Positions 1-10,800 of a stretch of DNA of 53,680 nt are shown one piece after another. Numbering within the stretch: position 1 is the stretch's first letter; the number at the start of each line of letters is the position of its first letter. The notes under the pieces were generated by a model. That model did not search any database. It worked only from the letters and a program-made list of their open reading frames with translations, and was not told the DNA's origin. Origin of the DNA: Bodo saltans. Lineage: Eukaryota; Euglenozoa; Kinetoplastea; Eubodonida; Bodonidae. The DNA is taken from contig CYKH01000693.1 of NCBI GenBank assembly GCA_001460835.1, forward strand, positions 7,629 to 61,308, written 5' to 3'. Made by a program: the position numbers and the translations under genes.

Positions 1-209
1 TAAAACCAAGCCGATGATCGTGCTGAAATGTTCCAACATTAGAAGTTTTGATATCAACGAGTTCAGCGCTCAAAAGGTTCTCGGGAACATGGGAGGCAGA
101 GGTGCTGGTAACCCCGCCTTCCTACAAGCAACACTTCAGCGGGGGTGGTATAGCAGAATTTCCACTGCACGAACACCTTCACCTCGTAGTTCTTTGTGGT
201 AGCGAGAGT

Positions 210-581
210 ATGAAACCACCGCGACAAATACTACACCAGCAAGCCGAGTCAGATTTCTCCTCGAGCGATAGGATCGACGAAGCAGTCAGGCATGTTTCCG
301 CTCAGATAGTCACTATGGCAGTGGGAAACGACGCGTTGTTGCAAACTCCGGACGCCGCCTACTCTTTTTCTTTGGCGTTAGTCAATATCAATTGCGGGCT
401 AGATGCGTCATATTTCCGCTGCTTTGCGACCAAGGCTGTTGTTGAGGCACTTGTGAAGGTCTCGAACCACGCTACTACGCCGGAAGCTGCCCAGAGGGTT
501 GCATATGTGATTAAAGATATTGCAGCTTTTTGTAGCCCATCTGCGAGGAGTTTGTTGGATAATATTGACCCTGTAATGTAG
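210..581 (+). pseudogene. 3' remnant of a helical-repeat protein gene (5' partial or broken)
   Basis: An open frame ends at 581. It has no stop back to about 27, but the only in-frame ATG is at 210, giving 123 aa. The C-terminal ~80 residues are regular amphipathic alpha-helix with alternating Ala, Val and Leu, resembling an armadillo/HEAT-like pair of helices. No named family is recognised. A second frame (2-199) also reads as plausible protein and ends near where this frame becomes protein-like. The locus may therefore be a longer gene entering from the left and broken by a frameshift, or a decayed copy. A complete 123-aa gene starting at 210 is possible but less likely. Confidence 0.4.
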
Positions 582-1099
582 TCTGGAGGCAACAGATGGG
601 TTGAATACCCTAAAGAGGATTGTGCACTGCTGACATCGACGACGAGGGAATCATCTCGTCGACTTGAGGGGCGAGGTCTCACAGTAGCTCATGTTGAGGC
701 GTAGCTCGAGGGAGATAACGAGACTTACTATCGACTTGCGCGTGAACACACCGCTGATTTGGCGATGGAGCGCTCGTTTAATAAATGAATTTATTACGGA
801 CAGGCTGCAGCCGCCTTCACAGTGTTTTTTTCTTTTTTGTAGAAACGGCACAGGAATCTGTGTGAAGCGGTACCTTTTGTTGCTGAAGCGTAAGTTCAAA
901 GAAAACAAGAAAAATCCACCGTCCTCCCCAGAAAAAGCCAAACATCAACCAATTCATGATTCTGCCATACCTGTCACCTGTTGCTTTCGTTTGACATGCC
1001 AACTGTCTAATTTATCTTGTGTTTGTCACCGCTTTTACTTTGTTACGCTACTTTAACAAGAGCAGGGAAGGAGCTTCCTAGAAAAAGAAAATCACTGTC
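582..1099 (+). promoter_or_regulatory. Intergenic region and 5' UTR with trans-splice acceptor candidates
   Basis: No convincing gene is seen. A T-rich tract at 823-840 ends in AG at 841-842. A second pyrimidine-rich tract at about 1030-1055 is followed by AG dinucleotides near 1062-1067. The later acceptor is preferred because several ATGs between 842 and 1099 would otherwise precede the start of the next gene. This is the layout expected of kinetoplastid spliced-leader acceptor regions. Confidence 0.45.
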
Positions 1100-4000
1100 A
1101 TGGCACGAAGGCGTAGAGCGCAGCCGCCGCCTGTAGAACCACTCAGCGACTTCAGTTCTGAGGAGGAGTTCCCCACCCACCACCGTAGACTTCTAGACTC
1201 GGATGATGAACATTACGGCGAGGAGGACGAAGATTTGATGCAATGGAGTGACGAAGAAGAGTCGGAAGGTGGCAGCAGTGACGACGACGAAGAAGGCTAT
1301 GATGATGATGACTTCGATGACGCCATCACCGAAGACACTGCGAGCGGCGATGATGCGTTTGACATCGCAGGCCGCCACACAGACGATGACGATGAGGAAG
1401 GGGAGAGTGACAGTGATCCTCTGGCGAACTTTAGTGGGAGTGACGACGACGAAAGCGTCGGTGGAGATGGACGGGGCAGTCGGCGACGGCGACTACACCA
1501 ACATTCTAACTTTGAACGGAGCCGCCAAATTCCAGAACTTCGCACGATCATGCGCAGACTGTTGCGCCTCGAGGACCTCCTCACCGAGGCCACGCGGCGC
1601 AGTATGACGACAGTTCATTCACCCACCGTGCCATCGTCTTCGCAAGACGCATCTGCTTTGACGCCAACATTAGATGCGCTGAAAGAAACACAAATGTTCC
1701 TCTGGTCACGATTTGTGCGCATGGTCGCCGATGAGCATCGCAGAAGCAGTGACCGTTATTCCAACACACTCAACTTCCATGACCGGTCTGCGTTTGAGCA
1801 CTTGACCCATACTGTCCACAGGAACACCAAGTTTTGTGAACTGCTGGAGGCAGCGTGCATCGTTGGTGCTCCTCTCACCCCTGCTACGACGAGTTTGGCT
1901 ACTCCTGGAGGAGCCGCAGGGATTGAAGCCGCAGAGGGCGGATCGTCGCCCCTCCCACCACCGTCTTCAGGTGCTGGTGCTATCCCAACGAATCCACCAG
2001 CTCCCCTCCCTTCGCACCATGAAGGCATCGGAAAGCTTGCACAATACGCCACGTGTCTCATCAGCGAAGGCACACGGGAGGCCTTGTTGTCCCCGTTAGG
2101 CATCGTGGACTTGATTCCGTTGGTGGTGCGAGAACCTTCCCGTGCAAAGCGCCTTGCCGCATTGAGTCTTATCTTTAGCATGTTCGATCAAGACGAGCTT
2201 TCTGAAAAAAAAAAATTGTTGTCGCCTTTAGGCATCGTGGACTTGATTCCGTTGGTGGTGCGGGAGCCTTCCCGTGCAAAGCGCCTTGCCGCATTGAGTC
2301 TTATCTTTAGCATGTTCGATCAAGACGAGCTTTCTGTGGGCGACGCCATGGCGGCTGGGCTGCATAAAGTTCTTCTGCAGCGTTCTCGGTCGACCGTAGG
2401 ACACATGTTCGATTTGAACACAATTGCCCCACCGCTTCCTCTGGCGGTACGCAGCGGCTCACCGATGCTCCAAGCAGCACCGTGGCGGCCTGCTGTGAAT
2501 CCAGGCTCCCCTGTGCTTGCTGCTCCACCAAGTCCCATTCCAAGAGCAGAGGTGACGTTTGTTACTGCCGTGGATGATGGGAACGAGCCTGCCGTGGATG
2601 CACCACTATCTGACAATGGCTCTATGCAACTACGAAAGCGCACTCGTGAAGAAGAGGTGGAGTCTGGTGCTGACCCTCATCCAGCCCACCGCCGCAGAGG
2701 CGGAACTGCTGGCATCGTTCAGCATTCACCGAAGCCTTCACCGAGGCTGCCCCATCAGCAGCCGCACCATCATCACCGCTCGTCTCATCAATGGGAGCCC
2801 CGCCCTGGGGACATTGTAGGCCGAGGCCCTGGATGGAAGTTTAAAGACCAGGGCGCTCGTTGTGATTGTGGTGTGATTGTAGATGTGTTTGAACAGGAAG
2901 TGCTGGTACGGTGGAGAGTCAGTGCTGACCATGTCGCGATTGTGAGCCTCCTGCAGCACGTACCCGGACTAGGCCCCGAGGACCGACTCTTCCGCTACCG
3001 ATACACCGGGCCGTTTCCAGAAGTTGTGTCCTGGACTGCATACCTTCGTGCTCGTACGATGCAGCCCACCAACGTCTCCGTGAAGCTTGAGGAGTTGCTG
3101 TTGATGGGGGCCATCCTTGGCGTGCTGTGCAATCAAAAAGATTGTGTCCTGCCGTGCTTCCAATTCCAGACGGTGGAATGCATGCTAGCCCTCGTAGACG
3201 TGCAGGTGGTCAATGCTCACGAGAAGTATGCAGCGCTTCTGGATGAGATGCTGATGGAGGTTGCGGAGTATCGTGAGGCCTGCGTGGCGCTCGCAGACGC
3301 AACCACACCGCCAGACGGCTCGATCCCCGTTCCTGCGGCCATCAAAGCAGCAGAGAAGAAAAAGAGGGCCGCAGAGATTTATGCGATTGAGGATGTACTG
3401 CCATTCAACTCTTCACTGAATGCACTCGAGGCTCATTTTAGGTCGCAGCGAGAGTTGGCTGCCCGTGGATTGTGGGTGCTCAACTCGCTCCTCCAACACA
3501 AGAAGCTAGCGCTGGTGTTCCTTGAGCGTAACGGGTTGGACCGCGTGTTGCAGATTGGCCAGTCGACGACCATCACCACCATCATGTACGGCTGCAGCTT
3601 AATCATTTCCCAATTGGCGCGGCCTGCTGTCCTCGAAGAAGTCCTGCAACGCCAAACGCACTTGTTCACGCACACGATGGCGTTTGCGATGAAGTGCTTA
3701 GATCACAGCTGCGCTGATATCAAAGGAAGTGCCGCGGCATTCTTCTTCCACGCACTCGGCTTCCCGCTGGTGTTGATGCACTTTGACGCGAATGGAGGCC
3801 TCGCGGCAGCGTTGCGCTTATTCCAGGAAGTTGTCGCGACCAATGATGCGACGCACGATATAGTGAACCCCACACTGTGCCTCGTCATGCTGCGTGGATT
3901 TGGCACTTATCTGAACGCCCACATGCTGCTGCAGACTCGTGTGTTGTTTGCGGAGCACCGGTCCCTTGCATCTGTGCTGCACCGCCCCGCCACGTCAGCA

Positions 4001-7000
4001 CTTCCTACTCGGGACACGACCCTTCTAGACGTTGTCTCCACGATCTTAACCTCCACAACAGAAACAGCGATGCGATACTTAACCGGAGTGATGCCCGAGA
4101 CGTTTCGACGCATTACTAGCTCGCAGAACATCCACGCGTACCGCACCCTCATCGACCTAGGTTTCCATACGTTATTGCTGAAGTGTGTGATCTTTTACCG
4201 CGACCAAGACCGGTTTGATCTGCTGAATGCAACGCTGACGTTGTTGAAGACGTTTGTCACGTTTCCCTTCACTCGCAAGGCGATTGCTATGTGCGATGAG
4301 TCAACGTCGTCGTCAGATGCAACATCTCGGCATCAGCAACAACAACAACAGCAACCACCACCACGCCAAGACAATGAAGAAGCGATACCTCGCTCTCGTG
4401 GGAACAGTCCAAGTCAACCGCTTATCGATCCTGTCCCACAAAACGAAGAGACAGCAGCAGCAACAGGCGCCGCTGAGTCACCAACATCAACAACCACCGC
4501 CCCGGTGGTGCGTAGCATCCCCACGCTTCTCTTGGTGATGGAGGACCTCAACGCAACCAACAGGGAATCTGTGCAGGCTGTGGTGGGTGCCCTACAAGTT
4601 TTGCTCCTTATGCTAACCCCGCCTCGCGACAGCCAAGATGAGAGCGGCGCGATGGTGTTCGCAAAGGTGTGCGCCTCTGTGCGCAGCAATGATGGCATTC
4701 GAGTCCTGTTGGACCTCCTGCGCCCTCGCAACGCCAACCCTAACGGCACGTCCAGTGGGAGTGCGACGAACTCAGGCGCTGCGGGGCACCGTGGACAGAT
4801 GTCCTCCATCGCACTATCCTTGTTCCCCGTCGTCGCCCACGTCGTGCACATCCTCGTGCGGTTGGTCTCTAACCCCGGGAGCGATACCCATTTACTGTTC
4901 CGTGCCCTAGACGTCCACCGCATCGTGAAGGATGTTCTCCAGATGTACATGGAGGTCCCACGGATGTTCGGCAACAAAGTCGTCATGCATCGCCATGACG
5001 TCCCCATCAATATTTCACTGTCGCAGTTTGTGGAGCACGCCAAGTGTTTGGTGATGGGTCACTTACCCTCCCTCATGCACACGCACTCCACCAGCTTCCA
5101 TCACCACCAGGAGGGAACGACGCTGCTGGGCGACGATGAGACGTCGCAAACGGCGGCTGGTGGTGCACCAGGTGGGCAACGGTTGTCTGCGAACCTCAGG
5201 AATAATAATAATGGAACACAAACACCGACTTCTAGCAGTGCAAGTGGTCCCCAGTTTGATGTTGACGACAACACCAGGCGGCGTGGAGGCAGCCCCTCCC
5301 CAGCAACTCGAGGAGCTCCTCATCGATCCGACCAACAAGCCTTCTACCCGACATATCGCGCAGCGGTTGCGGCAGCTGCGTCGAGCGTCGCCACGGGTAA
5401 TTCGTCTGCAGTAGGGAATGCGGCGAAGGACTCATCGGAGCTGTTGTCTGATCCTTTTGAGGTGATGGAACGTCAAGAGATTGTCAATCGTTCCACATTG
5501 GAGTTCACGCGGCCGTCGTTGCTGAAGCTTATCTCCTCGTACTTAGAATCGGAGGGCTTGACTGGTGCTGCCGCCGCTGTCAAGGAGGACGCGAAGAAGT
5601 TGGACGAAGCGGCACAAGATCACAATGAAGAAGATCAGCTTGTCACGACGACAACGGCTCTCCAGCCGGCCGCGTCCTCCGCGCCCCTCCTCTCCGCCTC
5701 AGAGAGGCAAACACTTCCCGGCCTTGTCAAGAGTTACTTGAGGTTCCAACAGAGCACCTACGCATCCCACCCTATCGCAACGCTTCCTGCCTTTGATCTC
5801 ACATCATCAATTCACGGCAATTTGTACGCAAAGGTGACGGATGTGACGCGCCGTCGAAATGGTGCGGCTCGTAACGCCATTACCCGAACATTGAAGCGAC
5901 GAGAGAGCTTGGGTGCTTCTCGACGATGCCGGGCGTATGATCACAGCACCTTCTTTGATAGCCATCGATTTCTGTTTGATGTTCGAGGGGCCAACGACGA
6001 TGAACTGTCTGCCCTCTCGATTACGTTTTGTGACGGAGGCGGCACGATTGCGATCGGTACCAGTGAAGGCGGCATCGCACTATTCGACACCACCAGTGGC
6101 GAGGACATCAGTGGGACCGGAGAGAAGTTGCTGGAGCAGCACATTATCTTCGAGGACGGCGGCGTCGTGGACGTCATTGCCTCCCCAAGCCAACAATTGA
6201 TCGCTGCAGTGCGTGACCTCAGTGGGAGCGCCGATGGTGGTGGCAGCCTGACACAATTGATGCGCAGAGATGCGATGCCCATCAGCATCCTGTCCATCGC
6301 GGATTGTAGGACGGTGAGGTTTGCGGAGCATCACGATCATCTGCTCGTCGGCACTATGGACACCGCAAGCAAGTGTGTGTTGTACGATTTGAATCGAGTG
6401 GATATCGCCCAAGTGTTTACCGACACGGACTCCTCCTTTTCCGCGTCTGAGAATTTCAAGAACGTGGCGAGCCTTGACGCAACAGGAAACCTCGTGTTGA
6501 GCGACGCCACGTTATGGGATAGGCGTTGCCCCACACGCCCTCTCCACCACTTTGATCGTATTACGGAGCACTTCAGCGGCATCTTCCACCCCAACAACCG
6601 ACACGTCATTATCGATAAGAGTGTATGGGACCTCAGAACCCTTACCATGCTACTCTCCTGCCCCGCGATGCACCAGTCGACCATTCACGCGTTTGACTAC
6701 GGATCTCGTTTGGCGGCATTCCAAGAGCCTGATTACAGCCGCAGCTCCTCGGTGGTGACGATCATCGATGGCCAGACGTACGAGACCGCTCGAACGCTCG
6801 ACATGAAGCCGCTGTTACGTTCCTTTGCCACTTCGAAGACTGGGGTCCTCTTTGCGGGGATACAGGACAGTGATACAGAAGTCTCTGTGCGCATCTACAG
6901 TTTCGGCATGGAGGCGGACGAAGAGCGCTACATTGCTGAATCTGAAGAGCCAGTAGAGGAAGACGACCTCGATGGCTCAGATTCTGAGCTCGACCTGGAC

Positions 7001-7327
7001 GATGACGACGAAGACGACGATCTTGACGAAGCTGAGGATGTGTCCTCCTCGTCATTATACTCATCCAATGACGACAATGAAGAGGATGCTGATGAAGATG
7101 CTGATGAAGATGAAGACGACGAGGACGACGACGACGACAGCGAGAGTAGCAGTGATGATTCAGGCGATGACGATATTCTCTCTGGACGTCTATCATCTCG
7201 GCGATTGTCGACTGCAGGAGGAAGCCGCGGAAGCGGATCAGGACCATCGGGCAACGTTGGAGGCAGTGGTGGTGCAGGAGGGGCTGCTGACGATGGAGAA
7301 GACTCTGACGGTGCAATGTCAACGTAA
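1100..7327 (+). CDS. DCAF1/VprBP-like CUL4-DDB1 ubiquitin ligase substrate receptor
   Basis: This 2075-aa protein has the full DCAF1 layout. It has an acidic N-terminus (about residues 15-110), a long alpha-helical ARM-like region, a LisH motif near residues 1465-1500, and a C-terminal WD40-like domain from about 1625. Two WDxR motifs lie in that domain: WDRR near 1805 and WDLR near 1842. A strongly acidic Asp/Glu/Ser tail covers about 1945-2045. The segment between the two WDxR boxes, with 'FHPN' followed by an Ile-Ile pair, matches the equivalent stretch of animal DCAF1. In that family the WDxR boxes contact DDB1 and the protein recruits substrates to CRL4 E3 ligases, mainly in the nucleus. 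It is longer than human DCAF1 (about 1500 aa) because of low-complexity inserts. A MIB/HERC2-like module lies near 567-640, and a 44-codon duplication lies near 329-412; see the separate entries. Confidence 0.88.
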   Translation: MARRRRAQPPPVEPLSDFSSEEEFPTHHRRLLDSDDEHYGEEDEDLMQWSDEEESEGGSSDDDEEGYDDDDFDDAITEDTASGDDAFDIAGRHTDDDDEEGESDSDPLANFSGSDDDESVGGDGRGSRRRRLHQHSNFERSRQIPELRTIMRRLLRLEDLLTEATRRSMTTVHSPTVPSSSQDASALTPTLDALKETQMFLWSRFVRMVADEHRRSSDRYSNTLNFHDRSAFEHLTHTVHRNTKFCELLEAACIVGAPLTPATTSLATPGGAAGIEAAEGGSSPLPPPSSGAGAIPTNPPAPLPSHHEGIGKLAQYATCLISEGTREALLSPLGIVDLIPLVVREPSRAKRLAALSLIFSMFDQDELSEKKKLLSPLGIVDLIPLVVREPSRAKRLAALSLIFSMFDQDELSVGDAMAAGLHKVLLQRSRSTVGHMFDLNTIAPPLPLAVRSGSPMLQAAPWRPAVNPGSPVLAAPPSPIPRAEVTFVTAVDDGNEPAVDAPLSDNGSMQLRKRTREEEVESGADPHPAHRRRGGTAGIVQHSPKPSPRLPHQQPHHHHRSSHQWEPRPGDIVGRGPGWKFKDQGARCDCGVIVDVFEQEVLVRWRVSADHVAIVSLLQHVPGLGPEDRLFRYRYTGPFPEVVSWTAYLRARTMQPTNVSVKLEELLLMGAILGVLCNQKDCVLPCFQFQTVECMLALVDVQVVNAHEKYAALLDEMLMEVAEYREACVALADATTPPDGSIPVPAAIKAAEKKKRAAEIYAIEDVLPFNSSLNALEAHFRSQRELAARGLWVLNSLLQHKKLALVFLERNGLDRVLQIGQSTTITTIMYGCSLIISQLARPAVLEEVLQRQTHLFTHTMAFAMKCLDHSCADIKGSAAAFFFHALGFPLVLMHFDANGGLAAALRLFQEVVATNDATHDIVNPTLCLVMLRGFGTYLNAHMLLQTRVLFAEHRSLASVLHRPATSALPTRDTTLLDVVSTILTSTTETAMRYLTGVMPETFRRITSSQNIHAYRTLIDLGFHTLLLKCVIFYRDQDRFDLLNATLTLLKTFVTFPFTRKAIAMCDESTSSSDATSRHQQQQQQQPPPRQDNEEAIPRSRGNSPSQPLIDPVPQNEETAAATGAAESPTSTTTAPVVRSIPTLLLVMEDLNATNRESVQAVVGALQVLLLMLTPPRDSQDESGAMVFAKVCASVRSNDGIRVLLDLLRPRNANPNGTSSGSATNSGAAGHRGQMSSIALSLFPVVAHVVHILVRLVSNPGSDTHLLFRALDVHRIVKDVLQMYMEVPRMFGNKVVMHRHDVPINISLSQFVEHAKCLVMGHLPSLMHTHSTSFHHHQEGTTLLGDDETSQTAAGGAPGGQRLSANLRNNNNGTQTPTSSSASGPQFDVDDNTRRRGGSPSPATRGAPHRSDQQAFYPTYRAAVAAAASSVATGNSSAVGNAAKDSSELLSDPFEVMERQEIVNRSTLEFTRPSLLKLISSYLESEGLTGAAAAVKEDAKKLDEAAQDHNEEDQLVTTTTALQPAASSAPLLSASERQTLPGLVKSYLRFQQSTYASHPIATLPAFDLTSSIHGNLYAKVTDVTRRRNGAARNAITRTLKRRESLGASRRCRAYDHSTFFDSHRFLFDVRGANDDELSALSITFCDGGGTIAIGTSEGGIALFDTTSGEDISGTGEKLLEQHIIFEDGGVVDVIASPSQQLIAAVRDLSGSADGGGSLTQLMRRDAMPISILSIADCRTVRFAEHHDHLLVGTMDTASKCVLYDLNRVDIAQVFTDTDSSFSASENFKNVASLDATGNLVLSDATLWDRRCPTRPLHHFDRITEHFSGIFHPNNRHVIIDKSVWDLRTLTMLLSCPAMHQSTIHAFDYGSRLAAFQEPDYSRSSSVVTIIDGQTYETARTLDMKPLLRSFATSKTGVLFAGIQDSDTEVSVRIYSFGMEADEERYIAESEEPVEEDDLDGSDSELDLDDDDEDDDLDEAEDVSSSSLYSSNDDNEEDADEDADEDEDDEDDDDDSESSSDDSGDDDILSGRLSSRRLSTAGGSRGSGSGPSGNVGGSGGAGGAADDGEDSDGAMST
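2084..2336 (+). repeat. 132-bp in-frame duplication joined by an A11 run, inside the DCAF1-like gene
   Basis: Copies at 2084-2204 and 2216-2336 are nearly identical, differing at about four to five bases, and are separated by an 11-A run (2205-2215). The period is 132 bp, so the frame is kept and the helical segment containing 'LGIVDLIPLVV' is encoded twice with EKKK between. The A-run at the junction resembles the one at 13569, suggesting a common cause. Possible explanations are a recent real duplication, two alleles joined by the assembler, or templated insertion. Confidence 0.9.
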
Positions 7328-7856
7328 TTCCAAAGACAGTCCCGCCGGAACAAAAATTCCAAACAAAGTCCCTCCGCCAAAACAACAAGAAAACCACTTC
7401 AACAATAATAGACCACGATGTATTCACACATCAGAGAGCTCCGTCACCAGATCGGAGATCTGATATACGGGTGAAAGACATGAACAGATGAACCCTAACA
7501 ACTATTTACATTTCCGAGTAATTCAAAAAAGCGTGACGACCTAATTCAACAAAAAAATCAGAAAGACTCAACGGGACCAGAGTGAACGTGTGATTCTTGC
7601 AACCATTCTGCGCAAATTTGTCATCTTCGCTTTTTGTTGTTCTTTACAACGACAAACAAAAGAAAGAGTCATCATTGGGCCATCATCGCAACAAAACGTT
7701 ATCGCTCACTTACTACTCTCGAAGTGCGAAGCGTACTGTATAGTGCGTGTTCGTATCAATCCCCTCATTGTTATCACCCATCGCTTTTTGCTTTCGTAAA
7801 AAGCCTTAGCGCCGTGCCTCAAAAAGGTTGTGTGTCGCTTGATCCTATCATCATCG
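7328..7856 (+). promoter_or_regulatory. Intergenic region with 5' UTR of the Mon2-like gene
   Basis: No gene is supported here. The region is A-rich after the upstream stop and T-rich towards its end. The tract around 7780-7800 is followed by AG at about 7803 and 7809, plausible trans-splice acceptors roughly 50 bases before the chosen ATG. Confidence 0.35.
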
Positions 7857-10800
7857 ATGCCACCTGTATCACAAGCTGTAATCTCCACAATGTTCCACAG
7901 CAACATGGAGCAGTTGCTTGCAGAAGCAAACAGACGAAAGCACACGCAGCTGAAAGATGCCATCGCACACTGCATTTCAAGCAAGTATGACTTGCCGAAC
8001 CTCCTAAAGGCACTTCTTTTAGGTTGCGATGCGCTGCGTCACACACGACTCGCGCTCCTGTGTATCGGAGATGTTGGAAAGCTCGCTTCCTTGAAGCTTC
8101 TCCCCATACCACTGTCCCACTCCATCACAGCTGCCACACAGACCCTACACAAAATGCTCGACCCCATAGATGAAGAGTTGCAGTTAAAGCTAGTGCAGAC
8201 ACTTGTTGCCTTGGTGTCTGCAAGTGATACGCGAGAGGCGTATATTTCCCAACCACTTAGCACGATATTTGTGTTGTTTTGCTGCAGTAAATTTCCCATT
8301 GTGCAAGCAGCGTGCAGCGCAACGATTACACAAACGTCGCATGCCCTCCTCAGTGCCTTTCACACTCCGCCACATGGGGACTCCGCAACATCGCCAGGAG
8401 GGGCGCCGTCGTCTGCCGCATCCACGCCAGGGCGCATGTCACCCCTCGGCGGGCAATTGTTAGCTGCATCGTACTACAAAGACATGTGCGCTTTGTGTGC
8501 TGGTTTGATGCCGAAATGGATCAAACTTGAAACTGTCGCACCCCCGTCTTCCGCCGCATCACAACAACAACCATCAGCCGCACACCAAGATCCTCACTCA
8601 GCGGCAGGATCGAGTTCTACATCATCCGCCTTTGTTATTCCGATGTCTCTTCGTTTTCTCTTATTAGACGTCTTGGCGCAACACCTTGTCGACAGTCGCG
8701 AGATCAACCCCGAGTCCCACAGCCCCCTTCTCACTCAGTGCCTCAATGAAGACTTAGTGACGTTAGCATTGACCTGCTCAGCTGGTGGGCCGCATGGGCC
8801 AAGCAGCCCCTCTACAGAAGGGTTTCTAGGAGGTGCCTCCAGTTTTCAGGAGTCTTCAGATTTTTTTACACGCCTCCAACGCGTTGCGATTGCTGCCCTT
8901 GTCCATGCACGCAGTTGCATGCGGCACACCGCCCCTGCCATTATCAATCATCACACCATGCTTGTGCTCGATGCGGCATCGTACCCCTGGAAGATGGCTA
9001 TTGTGCTCTCGTTATGGAGGAAGCACCTCTCAGACTTCACTGTCCTTGAGCAATTATTAGAAATTGGACGAGAGGGCGGCAGCGGTAGTGGTGGGTCATC
9101 AGGGTTGGAGGGGTCAATCAGCGGCTCTGTGTCACCCCAACGGCTTTCCTCACCCACTGCCACTGCAGCAACGACGTCATCGGCAAACAATCGAATGAGC
9201 CTCAGTGTCAACGACGACGATATTCTCCGTTCGCCACTTGGGCCACCCTCGACGTCCTCGGCCTCCTCGCAGCCCCCCTCGCCGCACAACTCTCACCACA
9301 TCTTACCGATGGTGACCCTTGTGCAAGCCGCAGCCTCTCTGCTCAATCATATCGTGGAAGCTGGGTGCAACTCACCAGTTGCGGCGTCTGTCTCCCCGCG
9401 TAACAGAGCACGCTCCCTGCCCAATGGGGGAGGAGGTCCGCGAAGCCCAAGCAGGTCTCAACATGCGCATCAAGACAGCGGACTCCCCAACAACAATTCC
9501 TTCTCCACGCTATCCAATACGCTTGATATTGAGACGAACTACTTTGGTGGCAGCATCAGCGACGATCATGCCGCTGGTGATTTTCAAAGTGTCGTGTCCG
9601 TTGTGTTTCCAGAGCATAGCGGTTCTGCTCACCACGGTGGTGGACTGCCTCACCCCGCAACGGAACTTGTGGGCACAGTGCTAGATTTTATCACAATGGT
9701 CACGCAGTCGTTGGCTCGGTCTCTCGATGTGTCGTCTGGTGCCATGACGTTGACTGCCAGCAATGACGACGATGAGATCGATGGCGATGGGCGGCATGAT
9801 GGCAATGCATCATCTCCAACGATTCGTTCATCGTGGAATACCAGAAGACAACGCCATGGAGTCGTGATGCAAGCACTGGGACCAAAGCTTCTTCAAAGCT
9901 GTGACTTAGCGATGCGTCACCTTGTCGGGGAGGACATCATCCACTCCGTCCTCAAGTGTGCGACGCACTGTATCCATTGCTGCAGCGTGCTGAAAATTGA
10001 CTCACAACGCGACGCATTCCTTACCATCCTTGCTCAGCAGATTGTGTGTGCACCACCGCCTGCACATCACCACCACAGCACCTCTGCCGCAGAACATCAT
10101 AACAACACCTCCGTCCCACTTCTTGCAGAGGCCCCACAGCACTACAAAGGCCACTCATCATCGGCTTCCAACAGGCGCCTGAGCAGCAGCACCGGACATA
10201 GTCAGCAGCACCACCCACACAGTCGAGGCAATAGTCCCACTCAACAGCCACCAATGGTGATCTCTTCTTCTGCATCCACAGGAACCCCCTCCACCACTCC
10301 CGTGAAGCACATTGACATTCGCAGTCCACCACCGCCGCTCCTTCACCGTCGCGGATCCGCAGGCAGCTTCCACTCGCTGTCCTCAAGTGTATCAGGTGCT
10401 TCATTCTCTCGAAATGCTGTTAGAGAATTCCTGTCGAACTCTGAGCAAGTGGAGCGCCGTGTGCTTGTGCTAAGCACTATCATTTCCATTTCATCGGCGA
10501 TGGGCGCACGTCTTGGGAAGGGTGGATGGCGAATCATCATTAATTGTTTCCTTATGTACAGTGAACTCATGGACGAAGTCCCACGGCTGCATCGGCGTGC
10601 GTCTCACGCGCCACCTGGCACCAACATGAGTGTGAGCAGCAATGCAGGAAACAGCGCTGCGCTCTCTCCGCAAGGAAGTGGCTTACACACTGGCGGCGCT
10701 GTGTCGTCGTCATCATCTGGAGCTGCAACAGCCTCCTCAGGGGCTGGATGGATGGGAATGATGTCCCAAGGCGCCTCTCAATTCTTCTACGGCCCCACAG

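Noticed and set aside
4332-4356. CAA/CAG runs (polyglutamine) in the DCAF1-like gene
   Set aside because: Common low-complexity tracts in this genome; nothing specific.
4414-5043. 209-aa antisense open frame within the DCAF1-like gene
   Set aside because: It lies fully inside a strongly supported gene, with no domain or splice signal of its own.
6762-7427. Long antisense open frames opposite the acidic tail of the DCAF1-like gene
   Set aside because: They arise from GAC/GAT-rich codons read on the other strand (Ser- or His/Arg-only proteins) and lack independent signals.
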